Notes: a model not told the origin generated them from the sequence alone. A DNA stretch of 64,000 nucleotides from Lysobacteraceae bacterium NML93-0793 (GCA_002324875.1 NTJG01000001.1:248001-312000); one strand, 5' to 3'; positions 20,037-29,473 are shown, counted from the stretch's first letter. Numbers and translations: made by a program.

Positions 20037-20150
20037 TGGCAGGCCGGCCTCGTGCAGGAGTGCGCTCTCGCGCGATGCGGCGTCACCGCGAATGCTTCAT
20101 CGCGCGCGGGCGCGCGCCTGCACGTCCGCGGTGGCGATGACGCGTCCGGC

Positions 20151-21581
20151 ATGAATCGCCACACGGTCGAACCGCTGGTCGCCGCCCACGTCGACCCGCC
20201 CTGGGATCCCGCCGCCTGGCGCGCCGCCGCGCGTGCCGCCCTGCGCGCCGGGGTCGCGCCCGAGCGCATCGACTGGAATGGCGGCATGCAGGGCTCGCTG
20301 CTCGGCGGCAGCGATCTCGCCCTGCTGCCGGCGCAGCGCCCCGCGCCTCGCGTGCCGGCGGAGTTCCTGGCCCTCGCCAGCGCCGTGCTCTGCCACCGCG
20401 CCGATGACCGCCACGGCCTGCTCTACCGCATGCTCTGGCGCATCGCCGAAGGCGAGCGCGCGCTGTTGCAGTGTGCGTCCGATCCCGACGTGCATCGCGC
20501 GACCACGATGGCCCAGGCGGTGCGCCGCGACAGCCACAAGATGAAGGCCTTCGTGCGGTTCCGCGCGGTGCCGGGCGCGGACGAGGAATACGTCGCCTGG
20601 TTCGAGCCCGAGCACCACATCGTCGACCGCGTGGCGCCGTTCTTCGCGCGTCGCTTCGCCGGCATGCGCTGGGCGATCGTGACCCCCTACCGCACCGCGC
20701 TGTGGGACGGCGAGGCGCTGGCGTTCGCGCCCGGCGGCTCGCGCGGCGACGCGCCTGCAGAAGACGCGCGCGAAGACCTGTGGCGCACCTACTACGCCAA
20801 CATCTTCAATCCGGCGCGGCTCAATCCGACGATGATGCGTTCGGAGATGCCGCAGAAATACTGGAAGCTGCTGCCCGAGGCGGCCCTGCTGCCGGACCTG
20901 ATGCGCGAGGCGGGCGCGCGCGTGCGCGAGATGGCCGAGCGCGAGCACGCGGCCCCGCGCCGGAAGATCCCCGCCGCGCCTGCGCCGGCGCCGGTGCTGG
21001 ACGGCAGCCTCGAGGCCTTGCGCGAATCCGCGCGTGACTGTCGCCGCTGTCCGCTGTGGCAGCCGGCCACGCAGACCGTATTCGGCGAAGGCCCGGCCGA
21101 TGCGCGCACGATGATCGTCGGCGAACAGCCCGGCGACGAGGAAGACCTGTCGGGCCGCCCGTTCGTCGGCCCCGCGGGGCGGCTGTTCTCGCGCGCGCTG
21201 GACGAACTCGGCATCGACCGGCGCACGCTGTATCTGACCAATGCGGTCAAGCATTTCCGCTTCGAGCCGCGCGGCAAGCGGCGACTGCACAAGCGGCCGG
21301 ACGTCGCCCACATCAGCGCCTGCAACGGCTGGTTGCAGGCCGAGATCGCACACGTGAGGCCCGAGCGCATCGTGTGTCTCGGGGCCAGCGCCGCGCGCGC
21401 GGTGCTGGGGCCGGGCGTGCGATTGAGCGAAGAGCGCGGCATCTGGCGCACGCGCGAAGACGGCGTGCGCGCATTCGCCACCGTGCATCCGTCGTGGGTG
21501 CTGCGCCAGGGGGATCCACCCGCACAGGCGGCCGCGTATGCCGGCTTCGTCGAGGATTTGCGTCAGCTGGTCACGGCCTGA
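20151..21581 (+). CDS. udgX: UdgX-type uracil-DNA glycosylase fused to DUF4130 domain
   Basis: A 476-residue two-domain protein. Residues 1 to about 265 match the DUF4130/TIGR03915 domain (AVRRDSHKMKAFVRFR, YVAWFEPEHHI, WAIVTPYRTALWDG). Residues about 285-476 are a family 4-like uracil-DNA glycosylase of the UdgX class. The CRRC pair at 297-300 begins the Fe-S site, GEQPGDEED is motif A, HPSWVLR is motif B, and KRRLH at 376-380 is the UdgX-specific loop with the His that forms a covalent bond to the abasic site in characterised UdgX. The upstream radical SAM gene is the conserved partner. It is predicted to act on uracil in DNA. Confidence 0.93.
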   Translation: MNRHTVEPLVAAHVDPPWDPAAWRAAARAALRAGVAPERIDWNGGMQGSLLGGSDLALLPAQRPAPRVPAEFLALASAVLCHRADDRHGLLYRMLWRIAEGERALLQCASDPDVHRATTMAQAVRRDSHKMKAFVRFRAVPGADEEYVAWFEPEHHIVDRVAPFFARRFAGMRWAIVTPYRTALWDGEALAFAPGGSRGDAPAEDAREDLWRTYYANIFNPARLNPTMMRSEMPQKYWKLLPEAALLPDLMREAGARVREMAEREHAAPRRKIPAAPAPAPVLDGSLEALRESARDCRRCPLWQPATQTVFGEGPADARTMIVGEQPGDEEDLSGRPFVGPAGRLFSRALDELGIDRRTLYLTNAVKHFRFEPRGKRRLHKRPDVAHISACNGWLQAEIAHVRPERIVCLGASAARAVLGPGVRLSEERGIWRTREDGVRAFATVHPSWVLRQGDPPAQAAAYAGFVEDLRQLVTA

Positions 21582-21681
21582 GTGGGCACGCCTGCCACCT
21601 GAACGAACGCGGCCCGGGTTCACTTCTGCTTCGCGCCGGGCCGCCAAGACTCGGCCCACCTCAACGCAAGGATTGATCCCC

Positions 21682-22113
21682 ATGAAGCAGACGACTGCTG
21701 TCCGTGGACTCGTTCTGGCATTGTCCCTGGCCGCCGGCGCCGCTGTCGCCCAGGACGCGATGACCAGCGCCCAGGTGCGCACCGCGCTGACCGATGGCGG
21801 CTACACCGACATCAGCGATGTCGAGTTCAAGGACGGCATCTGGAAGGCCGACGTGCGCGATGCCAATGGCAACAAGATCGACGTGCGCCTCGACCCGGCC
21901 ACCGGCCGCATCTATCCGGACAACGCCGGCGCGACCAGCCTCGGCGAAGCCGACATCCGGGCCAAGCTCACCGCGGCCGGCTACACCCGGATCGACGACG
22001 TGAAGTTCGACGACGGCATGTGGGAAGCCGAGGCCGACAATGCGCAGGGCGTGCGCATGGACCTCAAGCTCGATCCGCAGGACGGCCGCGTGGTCAGCGA
22101 AAGCCGCGACTGA
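21682..22113 (+). CDS. secreted PepSY-domain protein
   Basis: A 143-residue periplasmic protein. The signal peptide (GLVLALSLAAGAAVAQ) is followed by two PepSY-like repeats, each with a 'GYTDISDVEFKDGIWKADV / GNKIDVRLDPATGRI' layout (about residues 27-80 and 84-140). PepSY domains bind peptides or inhibit peptidases. A strong AAGGA ribosome site precedes the ATG at 21682. The two halves are clearly an internal duplication. Confidence 0.86.
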   Translation: MKQTTAVRGLVLALSLAAGAAVAQDAMTSAQVRTALTDGGYTDISDVEFKDGIWKADVRDANGNKIDVRLDPATGRIYPDNAGATSLGEADIRAKLTAAGYTRIDDVKFDDGMWEAEADNAQGVRMDLKLDPQDGRVVSESRD

Positions 22114-22146
22114 TCGAACGCGACCGCGCGCCGCATCGGGCGCATC

Positions 22147-22175
22147 CGAAGGCCCGGCCCCGCGCCGGGCCTTCG
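22147..22175. terminator. terminator-like hairpin between convergent genes
   Basis: CGAAGGCCCGGC and GCCGGGCCTTCG form a perfect 12-bp stem with a 5-base loop. It lies 34 bases after the PepSY stop and before the convergent membrane gene. There is no T-tract on either side, so it may act with Rho or as an mRNA end stabiliser. Confidence 0.6.
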
Positions 22176-22225
22176 CGCGTGTGGGCGCCGCGCGTCCCTC
22201 GCCGCCGACATCGCCGGCGCGCGGC

Positions 22226-22729
22226 TCAGTCGCGCGCGTGATCGGGAATCGGCACGTCCAGCGGCATGCGGTCGCGCACGCAGACGGCGGCATCGCGCAC
22301 CGCCTGTTCGAACTCCACCACACAACGGGCAGCGATCACCGCCCAGCGCGAGACCGCATCGTCGCGTTCGGCGAGCGCGCCGGTCCGCATCAGCCAATGG
22401 CTGATCGCGATCACGCGAGCGCGATCGTCCCTGGATGCGGTGGCGTCGAGCGCAGCCGCGCTGATGACGAAGCTGTGGGCGAATTCCGAGGTTGCCCGCT
22501 CGGCGGTCACCTCCGCCGGCGCGCGGCCCTCGGGCGCCTCGATCAGCGCCTGCAGGCGGATCGCGTCGCGCGCCTTGATGTCCCCGGCCGATCCGAAGCT
22601 CGTGCGCAGCAGCACCGTGGTGGACAGCGCGCCGATGAAGATGCCGCCCAGCAGCACGAAGACACCGCCGATCAGCATCGGCGTGCGCGAGGACGCACGC
22701 GCGTGCGTGTCCGGGGAAGGGTGGTTCAC
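22226..22729 (-). CDS. hypothetical membrane-anchored protein
   Basis: A 167-residue protein with one N-terminal membrane segment (LIGGVFVLLGGIFIGALS, about residues 18-40) and a soluble, mainly helical domain, probably periplasmic. The GTG at 22729 was chosen because GGAG lies seven bases upstream; the earlier ATG at 22768 gives an Arg-rich, unlikely extension. The protein has conserved-looking Trp and Cys residues (RWAVIAARCVVEFEQAV) but no recognised family. Confidence 0.65.
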   Translation of the reverse strand: MNHPSPDTHARASSRTPMLIGGVFVLLGGIFIGALSTTVLLRTSFGSAGDIKARDAIRLQALIEAPEGRAPAEVTAERATSEFAHSFVISAAALDATASRDDRARVIAISHWLMRTGALAERDDAVSRWAVIAARCVVEFEQAVRDAAVCVRDRMPLDVPIPDHARD

Positions 22730-22824
22730 GACTCGACTCCGTCGCCGGACTCGCCCGGCGCGCTGCATAGGCTAGCGCATGCACCGCGCGCGGAAACCGC
22801 GCGGTCTTGCTGGGGCGGCACGGC

Positions 22825-23211
22825 TCAGCGCAACCAGCCCGCCAGTTCCTCGCGGCTCAGGCGGCCGTCGCGATTGACGTCGATCGCGGCGAACTCGGCA
22901 TCCAGCGTCGGATGCGCGCGCGCTTCGGCGCGGCTGATGTGGCCGTCACCGTCGGTGTCGAGCGCTTCGAAATCGATCCGGTACTGCGCCGACGCCACCT
23001 GCCGCGGTTCGTAGGACTGGATGATGATCTGCTGGCCGTCGTCGCGGTCGAGCGTCACCACGCCGGTCTGGCGGCCCGCCTGGGATGCAGGACGCGGCGC
23101 TTCGCTACGCTGTTCGAGCGGCGTCGTGCTCACCTGCGCCCCGACGAGCGGCGAGGCCGCGACGAGGCCGAGGGTCAGGAGGAAGACACGCGGGCGATGG
23201 TGCAGAACCAT
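22825..23211 (-). CDS. secreted EF-hand calcium-binding protein
   Basis: A 128-residue periplasmic or secreted protein. A signal peptide (VFLLTLGLVAASPLVGAQ) precedes a linker and two EF-hand loops: DTDGDGHISRAE and DVNRDGRLSREE, both with acidic residues at calcium-coordinating positions. AAGGAG precedes the ATG at 23211. Such proteins are common in Xanthomonadaceae and probably bind calcium; no partner is evident. Confidence 0.88.
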   Translation of the reverse strand: MVLHHRPRVFLLTLGLVAASPLVGAQVSTTPLEQRSEAPRPASQAGRQTGVVTLDRDDGQQIIIQSYEPRQVASAQYRIDFEALDTDGDGHISRAEARAHPTLDAEFAAIDVNRDGRLSREELAGWLR

Positions 23212-23278
23212 GACGGACTCCTTCGCAAAAATGGGCCGCCACGATGCCGCCATCGGCCCGCACCCTGCGTGAACGGCG

Positions 23279-24022
23279 TCAGCCGACCAGGCGACGCCGG
23301 CGCAGGCGCAGCATCACGGTCTGCAGCAGCAGTACGGCGCCGATCGCCAGCGCCACCCACGCGGACGTGTTCGAGCCCGCGAGCGGCCACCCGGTCTGCT
23401 TGATCCACACCGCGAACAGGCCCCACAGCGCGACGGCGGTGTAGACGGGATTGCCGCGCATGCGCGCGTTGAGCGCCAGCAGCAGCGCCGCCGCCACCGC
23501 CCACAGCGCCAGGCTCCAGCCCAGCATGCGGCTCGACGACAGCAGCTCGAAGGCGACGAGGGTCTGGGCCAGGTTGAGAAAGGCCGCCAGCGACAGCCAG
23601 CCCGCGTGCAGCGACAGCGCCACCCAGGCCAGCCGCCGCCCGCGGCCGGCATCGCCCGACAGCTGCACCGCGCACCAGACCAGGGCCGCCAGCGCGGCGA
23701 AGATCACCAGAACGCAGACCCAGAACAGTCCGGCGGAGAACAGCGGCATCCACACCGCCGTCAGCGCGAAGCCCGCCGCCGCCACCGGCGCGATGCGACC
23801 GAGTACGGCGTCGGTGCGACGCGTGCCCGTGGCCTGCCAGACGGCGTAGGCGACATCGAGCAGGAAGATCAGGCCCCAGACCGAAAACGCGTAGCCGGCC
23901 GCGACCAGCAGGGTGGGGTGGCGATTCGAGATTTCGGCCTGGTCGGGACCGAAGGCGCCGGTCTGCGACAGCCAGGCCACGATCGGCATCGCGAGGGCAC
24001 AGAGCAGGACGAGCAGGCGCAT
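23279..24022 (-). CDS. TspO/MBR-related membrane protein
   Basis: A 247-residue polytopic protein with about seven helices. The N-terminal part contains ISNRHPTLLVAAGYAFSVWGLIFLLDVAYAVWQ, similar to proteins annotated as tryptophan-rich sensory (TspO/MBR-like) proteins. Those proteins bind tetrapyrroles or cholesterol-like ligands, but ligand residues cannot be judged here. It is longer than classical TspO (about 160 residues). Confidence 0.65.
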   Translation of the reverse strand: MRLLVLLCALAMPIVAWLSQTGAFGPDQAEISNRHPTLLVAAGYAFSVWGLIFLLDVAYAVWQATGTRRTDAVLGRIAPVAAAGFALTAVWMPLFSAGLFWVCVLVIFAALAALVWCAVQLSGDAGRGRRLAWVALSLHAGWLSLAAFLNLAQTLVAFELLSSSRMLGWSLALWAVAAALLLALNARMRGNPVYTAVALWGLFAVWIKQTGWPLAGSNTSAWVALAIGAVLLLQTVMLRLRRRRLVG

Positions 24023-24115
24023 GGGGCATCTCCGGCGAAACCGGCGCGGATGCTCGCACCGCCTGCGTGAGGACGCCGTCGCACGGCGGCCGGTATGCGG
24101 CCGCCTGTGTCCGGC

Positions 24116-26143
24116 TCAGGCGGCCATGCCGCCGTGCCGCAGCAGTGCCGCGATGTCGGGATCACGTCCGCGGAAGGCGCGGAAATTCTCGATCGCATCA
24201 CGACTGCCGCCGCGCGCCAGCACCTCGTCGCGGAAACGCGCGCCGGTCTCGGCCACGCCCGCCTCGCCGGCCTCTTCGAACGCGGCATAGGCATCGGCGC
24301 TCAACACCTCCGCCCACTTGTAGCTGTAGTACCCGGCGGCGTAGCCGCCCGCGAAGATGTGGCTGAACTGGTAGGGGAAGCGATGCCAGGCCGGTGTGCG
24401 GGTGACGGCCACTTCGTCGCGTACGCGCTCAAGCAGCGGCATCACGTCACCCTCCGCCGGATCGAAGCCGGCATGCAGCTGCATGTCGAACAGCGCGAAC
24501 TCGATCTGGCGCAGCGTGTGCAGGCCGCTGTGGAAATTGCGCGCGGCCAGCATGCGGTCGAACAGCGCCCGCGGCAGCGGTTCGCCGGTGTCGACGTGTG
24601 CGGTCATCGCCTGCACCCGGTCCCACTCCCAGCAGAAGTTCTCCATGAACTGGCTCGGCAGCTCGACGGCGTCCCATTCCACGCCGTTGATGCCGGCGAT
24701 CGGCAGCTCGCCCACCTGTGTCAGCAGCTGATGCAGGCCGTGGCCCATCTCGTGGAACAGCGTGGTGACCTCGTCGTGGGTGAAGGTGGCCGGGCGCCCG
24801 CCCTGTCCGCGGCCGAAGTTGCAGACCAGATAGACCACCGGCGTCTGCTCCGCGTCGCCGCGCGTGCGGCGGTTGCGGCAGTCGTCCATCCACGCGCCGC
24901 CGCGCTTGCCTTCGCGGGCATAGAGATCGAGATAGAACTGGCCGACCAGCGCGCCGTCGGCGTCGACCAGGCGATAGAAGCGGGCATCGGCATGCCACAG
25001 CGGCGCGGTGTCGGGTTCGACCCGCAGGCCGTAGAGCGCGTGGATCACGTCGAACAGGCCGGCCAGCACGCGGTCCTCGGTGAAGTAGCGCTTCACCTCC
25101 TGGGCCGAGTAGTCGTAACGCGCCTGGCGCAGGCGATCGGCGGCGAAGGGGATGTCCCAGGACTGCAGCGTGTCCAGGCCCAGACTGTCGCGGGCGAAGG
25201 CCTCGAGTTCGGCGCGGTCACGTTCGGCATGCGGCCGCGCGCGCGCGGCGAGATCGCGCAGGAACGCCAGCACCTCGTCGGGCGAGTCGGCCATCTTGGT
25301 CGCGAGCGAGAGTTCGGCGTAGTTGGCGAAGCCGAGCAGCGCGGCCTGTTCGGCGCGCAGCGCCAGGATGCGCGCGATCAGCGGGCCGTTGTCGAGCTCG
25401 GCCGGGCCGGCCTCGGAGGCGCGCAGGCCGTAGGCGCGGTAGAGCGTCTCGCGCAGGTCGCGATCCTCGGCATAGGTCTGCACCGGCAGGTAACACGGCA
25501 TCTGCAGCGTCAGCGTCCAGCCCGCATGCCCGCGCGCTTCGGAGGCGGCGCGCGCGTTGGCGACGACATCCGCCGGCAGGCCGGCCAGGCGCGCTTCGTC
25601 GTCGATCTGCAGGGTGTAGGCATCGGTGGCGTCGAGCACGTGCTCGGAGAACGTCGCGCCCAGCGACGCCAGCTCCTGGCGCACGGCGGCGAAACGCGCC
25701 TTGTCCGCATCGCCGAGCGCCGCGCCACCGAGGCGGAAGTCGCGCAGCGCATGGTCGACGATGCGCCGGCGCAGCGGATCCAGCCCCTGGGCGTCGGCCT
25801 CGTCGGCCAGCCGCCGGTACTGCGCGTACAGCGCCGGATCCTGACCGAGCGCGCTGAAGAAGCCGGTCACCCTGGGCAGCGCCGCGTTGTAGGCCGCGCG
25901 CAGCTCGGGCGTGTTGACCACCGCGTTGAGGTGGGTCACCTGGTTCCAGGCGCGGCCGAGACGCTCGGTCGCATCGTCGAGCGGCACCACCACGCGGTCC
26001 CAACTCACCGGCTGCGTGCGCCCGGCGACGGCGACGGCCGCTTCGGCCTCGGCCACCAGCGCATCGATCGCGGGCTGGACATGGGCGGGCGTGATCGCGT
26101 CGAAGCGGGGCAGGCCGGTGGTTTCGAGCAGGGGATTGGTCAT
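24116..26143 (-). CDS. prlC: oligopeptidase A (M3 family)
   Basis: A 675-residue cytosolic zinc metallopeptidase of the thimet oligopeptidase family, normal length. The zinc site HEMGH is at 464-468, with the third ligand Glu near 494 (WDAVELPSQFMENF). The C-terminal substrate-binding motif FAGGYAAGYYSYKWAEVLSADAY is intact. It degrades short peptides such as cleaved signal peptides. The ATG at 26143 starts the typical MTNPLLETTGLPRFDAI; the upstream in-frame sequence is not family-like. Confidence 0.95.
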   Translation of the reverse strand: MTNPLLETTGLPRFDAITPAHVQPAIDALVAEAEAAVAVAGRTQPVSWDRVVVPLDDATERLGRAWNQVTHLNAVVNTPELRAAYNAALPRVTGFFSALGQDPALYAQYRRLADEADAQGLDPLRRRIVDHALRDFRLGGAALGDADKARFAAVRQELASLGATFSEHVLDATDAYTLQIDDEARLAGLPADVVANARAASEARGHAGWTLTLQMPCYLPVQTYAEDRDLRETLYRAYGLRASEAGPAELDNGPLIARILALRAEQAALLGFANYAELSLATKMADSPDEVLAFLRDLAARARPHAERDRAELEAFARDSLGLDTLQSWDIPFAADRLRQARYDYSAQEVKRYFTEDRVLAGLFDVIHALYGLRVEPDTAPLWHADARFYRLVDADGALVGQFYLDLYAREGKRGGAWMDDCRNRRTRGDAEQTPVVYLVCNFGRGQGGRPATFTHDEVTTLFHEMGHGLHQLLTQVGELPIAGINGVEWDAVELPSQFMENFCWEWDRVQAMTAHVDTGEPLPRALFDRMLAARNFHSGLHTLRQIEFALFDMQLHAGFDPAEGDVMPLLERVRDEVAVTRTPAWHRFPYQFSHIFAGGYAAGYYSYKWAEVLSADAYAAFEEAGEAGVAETGARFRDEVLARGGSRDAIENFRAFRGRDPDIAALLRHGGMAA

Positions 26144-26262
26144 GGCGGGCAGGCAGGTGGGGGCGGCGTTCGATTCTAGGCCCGCCGGGCTGAGCGCCGC
26201 GTGCGGCTGCGGTTGCCGATGGCTGCCGTATCGTGGCCGCTCTTTCCGGCGGTGCGCTGGCG

Positions 26263-27891
26263 ATGCATTCGATCGAAGTGGTGCTGGTGATGCTGCTGGC
26301 GGTGGTGGCCAGCGGCTATCTGACCCGCGTGCTGCAGTACTGGGTGCCCGTTCCGTTGCCGGTGGTGCAGATCGCGCTCGGGGCGACGATCGCCGGCGTG
26401 TTCGGCCAGGGCGTGGCTCTCGATCCGCATCTGTTCTTCGTGCTGTTCCTGCCACCGCTGTTGTTTCTCGACGGCTGGCGGATCCCCAAGAGCGGCCTGT
26501 TCCGCGATCGCGGCCTGATCCTGCCGCTGGCGCTGGGCCTGGTGGTGTTCACGGTGCTCGGCGCCGGCCTGCTGATCCACTGGCTGATCCCGGCGATGCC
26601 GCTGCCGGTGGCGTTCGCACTGGCGGCGATCCTGTCGCCGACCGATCCGATCGCGGTGTCGTCGATCGCCGCCCGTGCGCCGATTCCGCCGCGGGTGATG
26701 CACATCCTCGAAGGCGAATCGCTGCTCAACGACGCCTCGGGCCTGGTGTGCTTCCGCTTCGCGGTGGCGGCGGTGATGACCGGCAGCTTCTCGCTGGTGT
26801 CGGCCTCGCTGACGTTCCTGTGGGTGGCGCTGGCGGGCGTGGCGATCGGTGTGGCGGTCACGGTCGGCGTCAATCGCGGCCATGCGGCGGTGTCGCGTGT
26901 CTTCGGCGAGGAAGCCGGCACGCCGATCCTGATCAGCCTGCTGACGCCGTTCGGCGCCTACCTCTTGGCCGAGCAGGTGGCGGCATCGGGCATTCTCGCC
27001 GCGGTCGCCGCGGGTGTGACGATGAGCCATGTCGAACTCAGCGGCCGCGCACTGGCGACCACGCGCGTGCAGCGCGCCGCGGTCTGGGACACGGTGCAGT
27101 TCTCGCTCAACGGCATCATCTTCGTGCTGCTGGGCGAGCAGCTGCCGTGGATCGTCGAGCGCGCCGCCACCTCGGTACGCGAAGCAGGTCATGTGACGCC
27201 GTGGTGGCTGGCGATCTACGTGCTGGCGATCTACGGCGCCCTGCTGGCGCTGCGCTTCGCCTGGGTGTGGGTCTCGCTGCGCATCGCGCTGTACCGCCGC
27301 CGGGACCGGCGCGCGCCGCCGTGGCGCCTGGTCGCGGCGATGTCGGTGGCCGGCGTGCGCGGTGCGATCACCCTGGCCGGCGTGCTCACGCTGCCGCTGC
27401 TGCTGCCGGGCGGCGCCCCGTTTCCGGCCCGGGATCTGGCGATCTTTCTCGCCACCGCGGTCATCGTGGTGTCGCTGCTGCTCGCCAGCGTGGCGCTGCC
27501 GCGACTGCTGCAGGGCCTGACGCTTCCGGCCGAAGACGCGCCCGACCTGGAGGCCGAGCGTGCCCGTCATGCCGGCGCGGTCGCCGCCGTGGCCGCGGTT
27601 GAACGGGCGCAGCACGCGTTGCCCGCGGCGCAGGCGGATCCGGATCTCTACGCGAGCGCGGCGGTGCGGGTGATGGCGCTGTACCAGGAGCGCCTGCGCC
27701 GCGGCAGTGCCGGCGTCATCGACGCCAGCGACCTGCGCCGCGCCGATGCCGCGGAACGCGCGCTGCGGCTGGCGGGCGTGGAGGCCGAGCGCGAGTGCAT
27801 CTATCGGTTGGCACGCCAGCGGACGATTTCCGACGAGGTCGCGCGGCGGCTGGTGCGGGATCTGGATCTGATGGAGGCGCGGTATCGGTAG
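26263..27891 (+). CDS. Na+/H+ antiporter, CPA1 family
   Basis: A 542-residue membrane protein with about 12 helices and a C-terminal cytoplasmic domain of about 120 residues. The transport motifs SPTDPIAV and EGESLLNDASGLV (with the ion-binding Asp residues), and GVRGAITLAG near helix 10, identify a CPA1 exchanger (NhaP/YjcE-like). It probably exports Na+ or K+ for proton. The ATG at 26263 was chosen; a GTG at 26233 is also in frame. It is divergent from oligopeptidase A. Confidence 0.92.
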   Translation: MHSIEVVLVMLLAVVASGYLTRVLQYWVPVPLPVVQIALGATIAGVFGQGVALDPHLFFVLFLPPLLFLDGWRIPKSGLFRDRGLILPLALGLVVFTVLGAGLLIHWLIPAMPLPVAFALAAILSPTDPIAVSSIAARAPIPPRVMHILEGESLLNDASGLVCFRFAVAAVMTGSFSLVSASLTFLWVALAGVAIGVAVTVGVNRGHAAVSRVFGEEAGTPILISLLTPFGAYLLAEQVAASGILAAVAAGVTMSHVELSGRALATTRVQRAAVWDTVQFSLNGIIFVLLGEQLPWIVERAATSVREAGHVTPWWLAIYVLAIYGALLALRFAWVWVSLRIALYRRRDRRAPPWRLVAAMSVAGVRGAITLAGVLTLPLLLPGGAPFPARDLAIFLATAVIVVSLLLASVALPRLLQGLTLPAEDAPDLEAERARHAGAVAAVAAVERAQHALPAAQADPDLYASAAVRVMALYQERLRRGSAGVIDASDLRRADAAERALRLAGVEAERECIYRLARQRTISDEVARRLVRDLDLMEARYR

Positions 27892-27897
27892 CGTGGT

Positions 27898-28680
27898 GTG
27901 GGCCTCGGCTTCAGCTTTGGCTTTGGCTTTAGCTTTGGCTTCTGTCTTTGTTTCTGCTTCTGCTTTTGTTTTTTGCTGTTGCTGTCGCCGTGCGCGTTTG
28001 ACGTATCGAGCCGTAAAGCGAGCCGAGCATCGCAGGGCGGCGGGGCCGGAGAGCAGCCCATGTCTGAGCGAAGCGAGTTTGGGCTGCGTGCCCCGTCGCC
28101 CGAGAAGCGCAGGGGACCGCCGCGGCTTCATGCGGCGGATCGCGTCCGGCGAAGGGACTTTTTGGTTCCTTTTTGGTCCTTCAAAAAGGAACTCGCACGC
28201 GCAGCGGGCGAAAGCCGTGCGCTTGCTCTGCTTCCTGCCGTTCACCGCTTTCGCTCGGTTTCAATTGATTCGCGAAGAACAGAGCTTCCGCGCTGTTCGC
28301 GCGGCTTACTTCTGTCTTGTCAAAAGTAAGCACGACAGCGCGAAGCGCTGGCGAACGGCGAAGCCGGCCCGAAGGGCGAGCGCCGGAGGCGCGAGTCAAA
28401 CCGCCATCGCCGGACACTCGCCGATGCGATGAAGCCGCATCGGTCCCCTGCGCTCCTCGCCTGACGCGGCACATTGGGACCTTTACGGTTCCGCAGCCCA
28501 AACTCGCTTCGCTCAAACATGGGCTGCTCTACGGCCGCGTCAGGCTGCGGTGCTCGGCTCGCTTTACGGCTCGAACGTCAAAGGCTGGAAGCCAAAGCCA
28601 AAGCCAAAGCCAAGCCGAAGCCAAGCCGAAGCCAAGCCGAAGCCAAGCCGCAGCGAAGGCGAGTGCGAGTGCGAGGCAGG
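27898..28680. repeat. composite imperfect inverted repeat with (GGCTTT)n / (AAAGCC)n ends
   Basis: Left arm 27997-28088 (TTTGACG...GGGCTGCG) is nearly the reverse complement of right arm 28492-28582. Homology also extends outward into low-complexity tracts: GGCTTTAGCTTT-like units at 27908-27950 mirror GCCAAAGCCAAAGCC-like units at 28585-28650. It extends inward as well, where GCGCAGGGGACCG..GCGGCTTCAT mirrors ATGAAGCCGCATCGGTCCCCTGCGC. The centre (about 28150-28400) is non-coding. No transposase or target duplication was seen. Confidence 0.7.
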
Positions 28681-28939
28681 CAGAGGGACGTACGAAAAAA
28701 GGCCATGCCTGAAGCCGGTGGAGGCAGAGCGAACACCGGGCATTCGATCGTGGCGACACAACGCCGTGGCGAGCGCACACCGCGCCTGCACGTGGCGGCG
28801 ATGCGACGCCGCCTACATCCGTGCGGCGTCAACGCACGCACGTCCGGACTGGCGGTGCTCCAGTACCTGCGCATGGGGTCAGTCCCTGAATATTTCGCGC
28901 TCGGTGTGTCCGCTCAGGAAGGTCTGAACAACTGCCGGC

Positions 28940-29070
28940 CTCCCCGCGTCATTCAACGGACGCATGTCCGGTCAGGCGGGGATCCAGCGAGTTCAAGCCT
29001 TTGAAAACCACAGACGCTGGATTCCTGCTTGACCCGCTGCGCGGCTGGTGAGAGCGGCGGGAATGACGGG
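28940..29070. repeat. REP-like dispersed palindromic element, two units head to head
   Basis: One unit on the minus strand (about 28990 to 28940) and one on the plus strand (about 29014 to 29070) each follow the pattern CGCTGGAT(C/T)CC(C/T)GC ... GAATGACG. A third copy is at 46015-46085. The sequence GCGGGGATCCAGCG-AGTTCAAGCCTTTGAAA mirrors the flank of the third copy. This identifies an interspersed repeat family of the genome. Confidence 0.6.
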
Positions 29071-29140
29071 CACGGGCGGAAGTGTCCAGACCTTCCAGAA
29101 CGAGGACACGCGTGGCCGCCACGCAATCACCGCCGCTGCG

Positions 29141-29395
29141 CTACGGCGCGGTCAGGCGCTCCAGATCGTCGAGCGTCGCCAGGGCCGAGGCGCGCGAGAG
29201 GCCGCACATGGCGAGCGAGGGTCGCAGCGAGCCGCAGACCGCCGGGCGGTCCGGGTGCCCGAACAGGCGACAGCCGAGGCGCTCGTCCAGTTGCACGCAG
29301 GGCACACCTGCGGGCTTGCCGTGCGGCATGCCGGGAATCGTCGATGAGATCGACGGGGCGATGCAGCAGGCGGCGCAGCCGGCGCGGCAGTCCAT
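29141..29395 (-). CDS. YkgJ-family cysteine cluster protein
   Basis: An 84-residue protein with a Cys-rich metal or Fe-S site: [11 protein letters not shown] at the N terminus, then [24 protein letters not shown] and MCG. This matches YkgJ-family proteins, whose Cys ligands bind zinc or iron; the precise role is unknown. The ATG at 29395 was chosen. The frame stays open to a TTG at 29455, but that extension is Pro/Arg-rich and unlikely. It follows aroE in the same direction. Confidence 0.8.
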   Translation of the reverse strand: MDCRAGCAACCIAPSISSTIPGMPHGKPAGVPCVQLDERLGCRLFGHPDRPAVCGSLRPSLAMCGLSRASALATLDDLERLTAP

Positions 29396-29473
29396 CGCGG
29401 TGTCAGGGACGGCAGGGCGATGTGGCGGACGCGCGCGAGGTGGCGCCGACGGCAATCGGCGCCGCCATCGACA

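Larger units (their letters stand above)
27892..29140. other. 1.25 kb non-coding repeat-rich region
   Basis: No reading frame here has plausible protein character; the open frames come from repetitive DNA. The region holds a composite inverted repeat (about 27900-28680) and a REP-like pair (28940-29070), listed separately. A short hairpin, CTTACTT...AAGTAAG, lies in the central part (about 28302-28329). No RNA gene was recognised. Confidence 0.6.

Noticed and set aside
28585-28680. Regular GCCAAA/GCCGAA units that might suggest a CRISPR array
   Set aside because: The units are 6 to 12 bases long without spacers or cas genes; it is a low-complexity microsatellite-like tract.
28474-29004. 176-residue plus-strand open frame in the repeat region
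   Set aside because: Its peptide is a translation of the KPKPSRSQAEAK-type repeat and has no start signal or family features.
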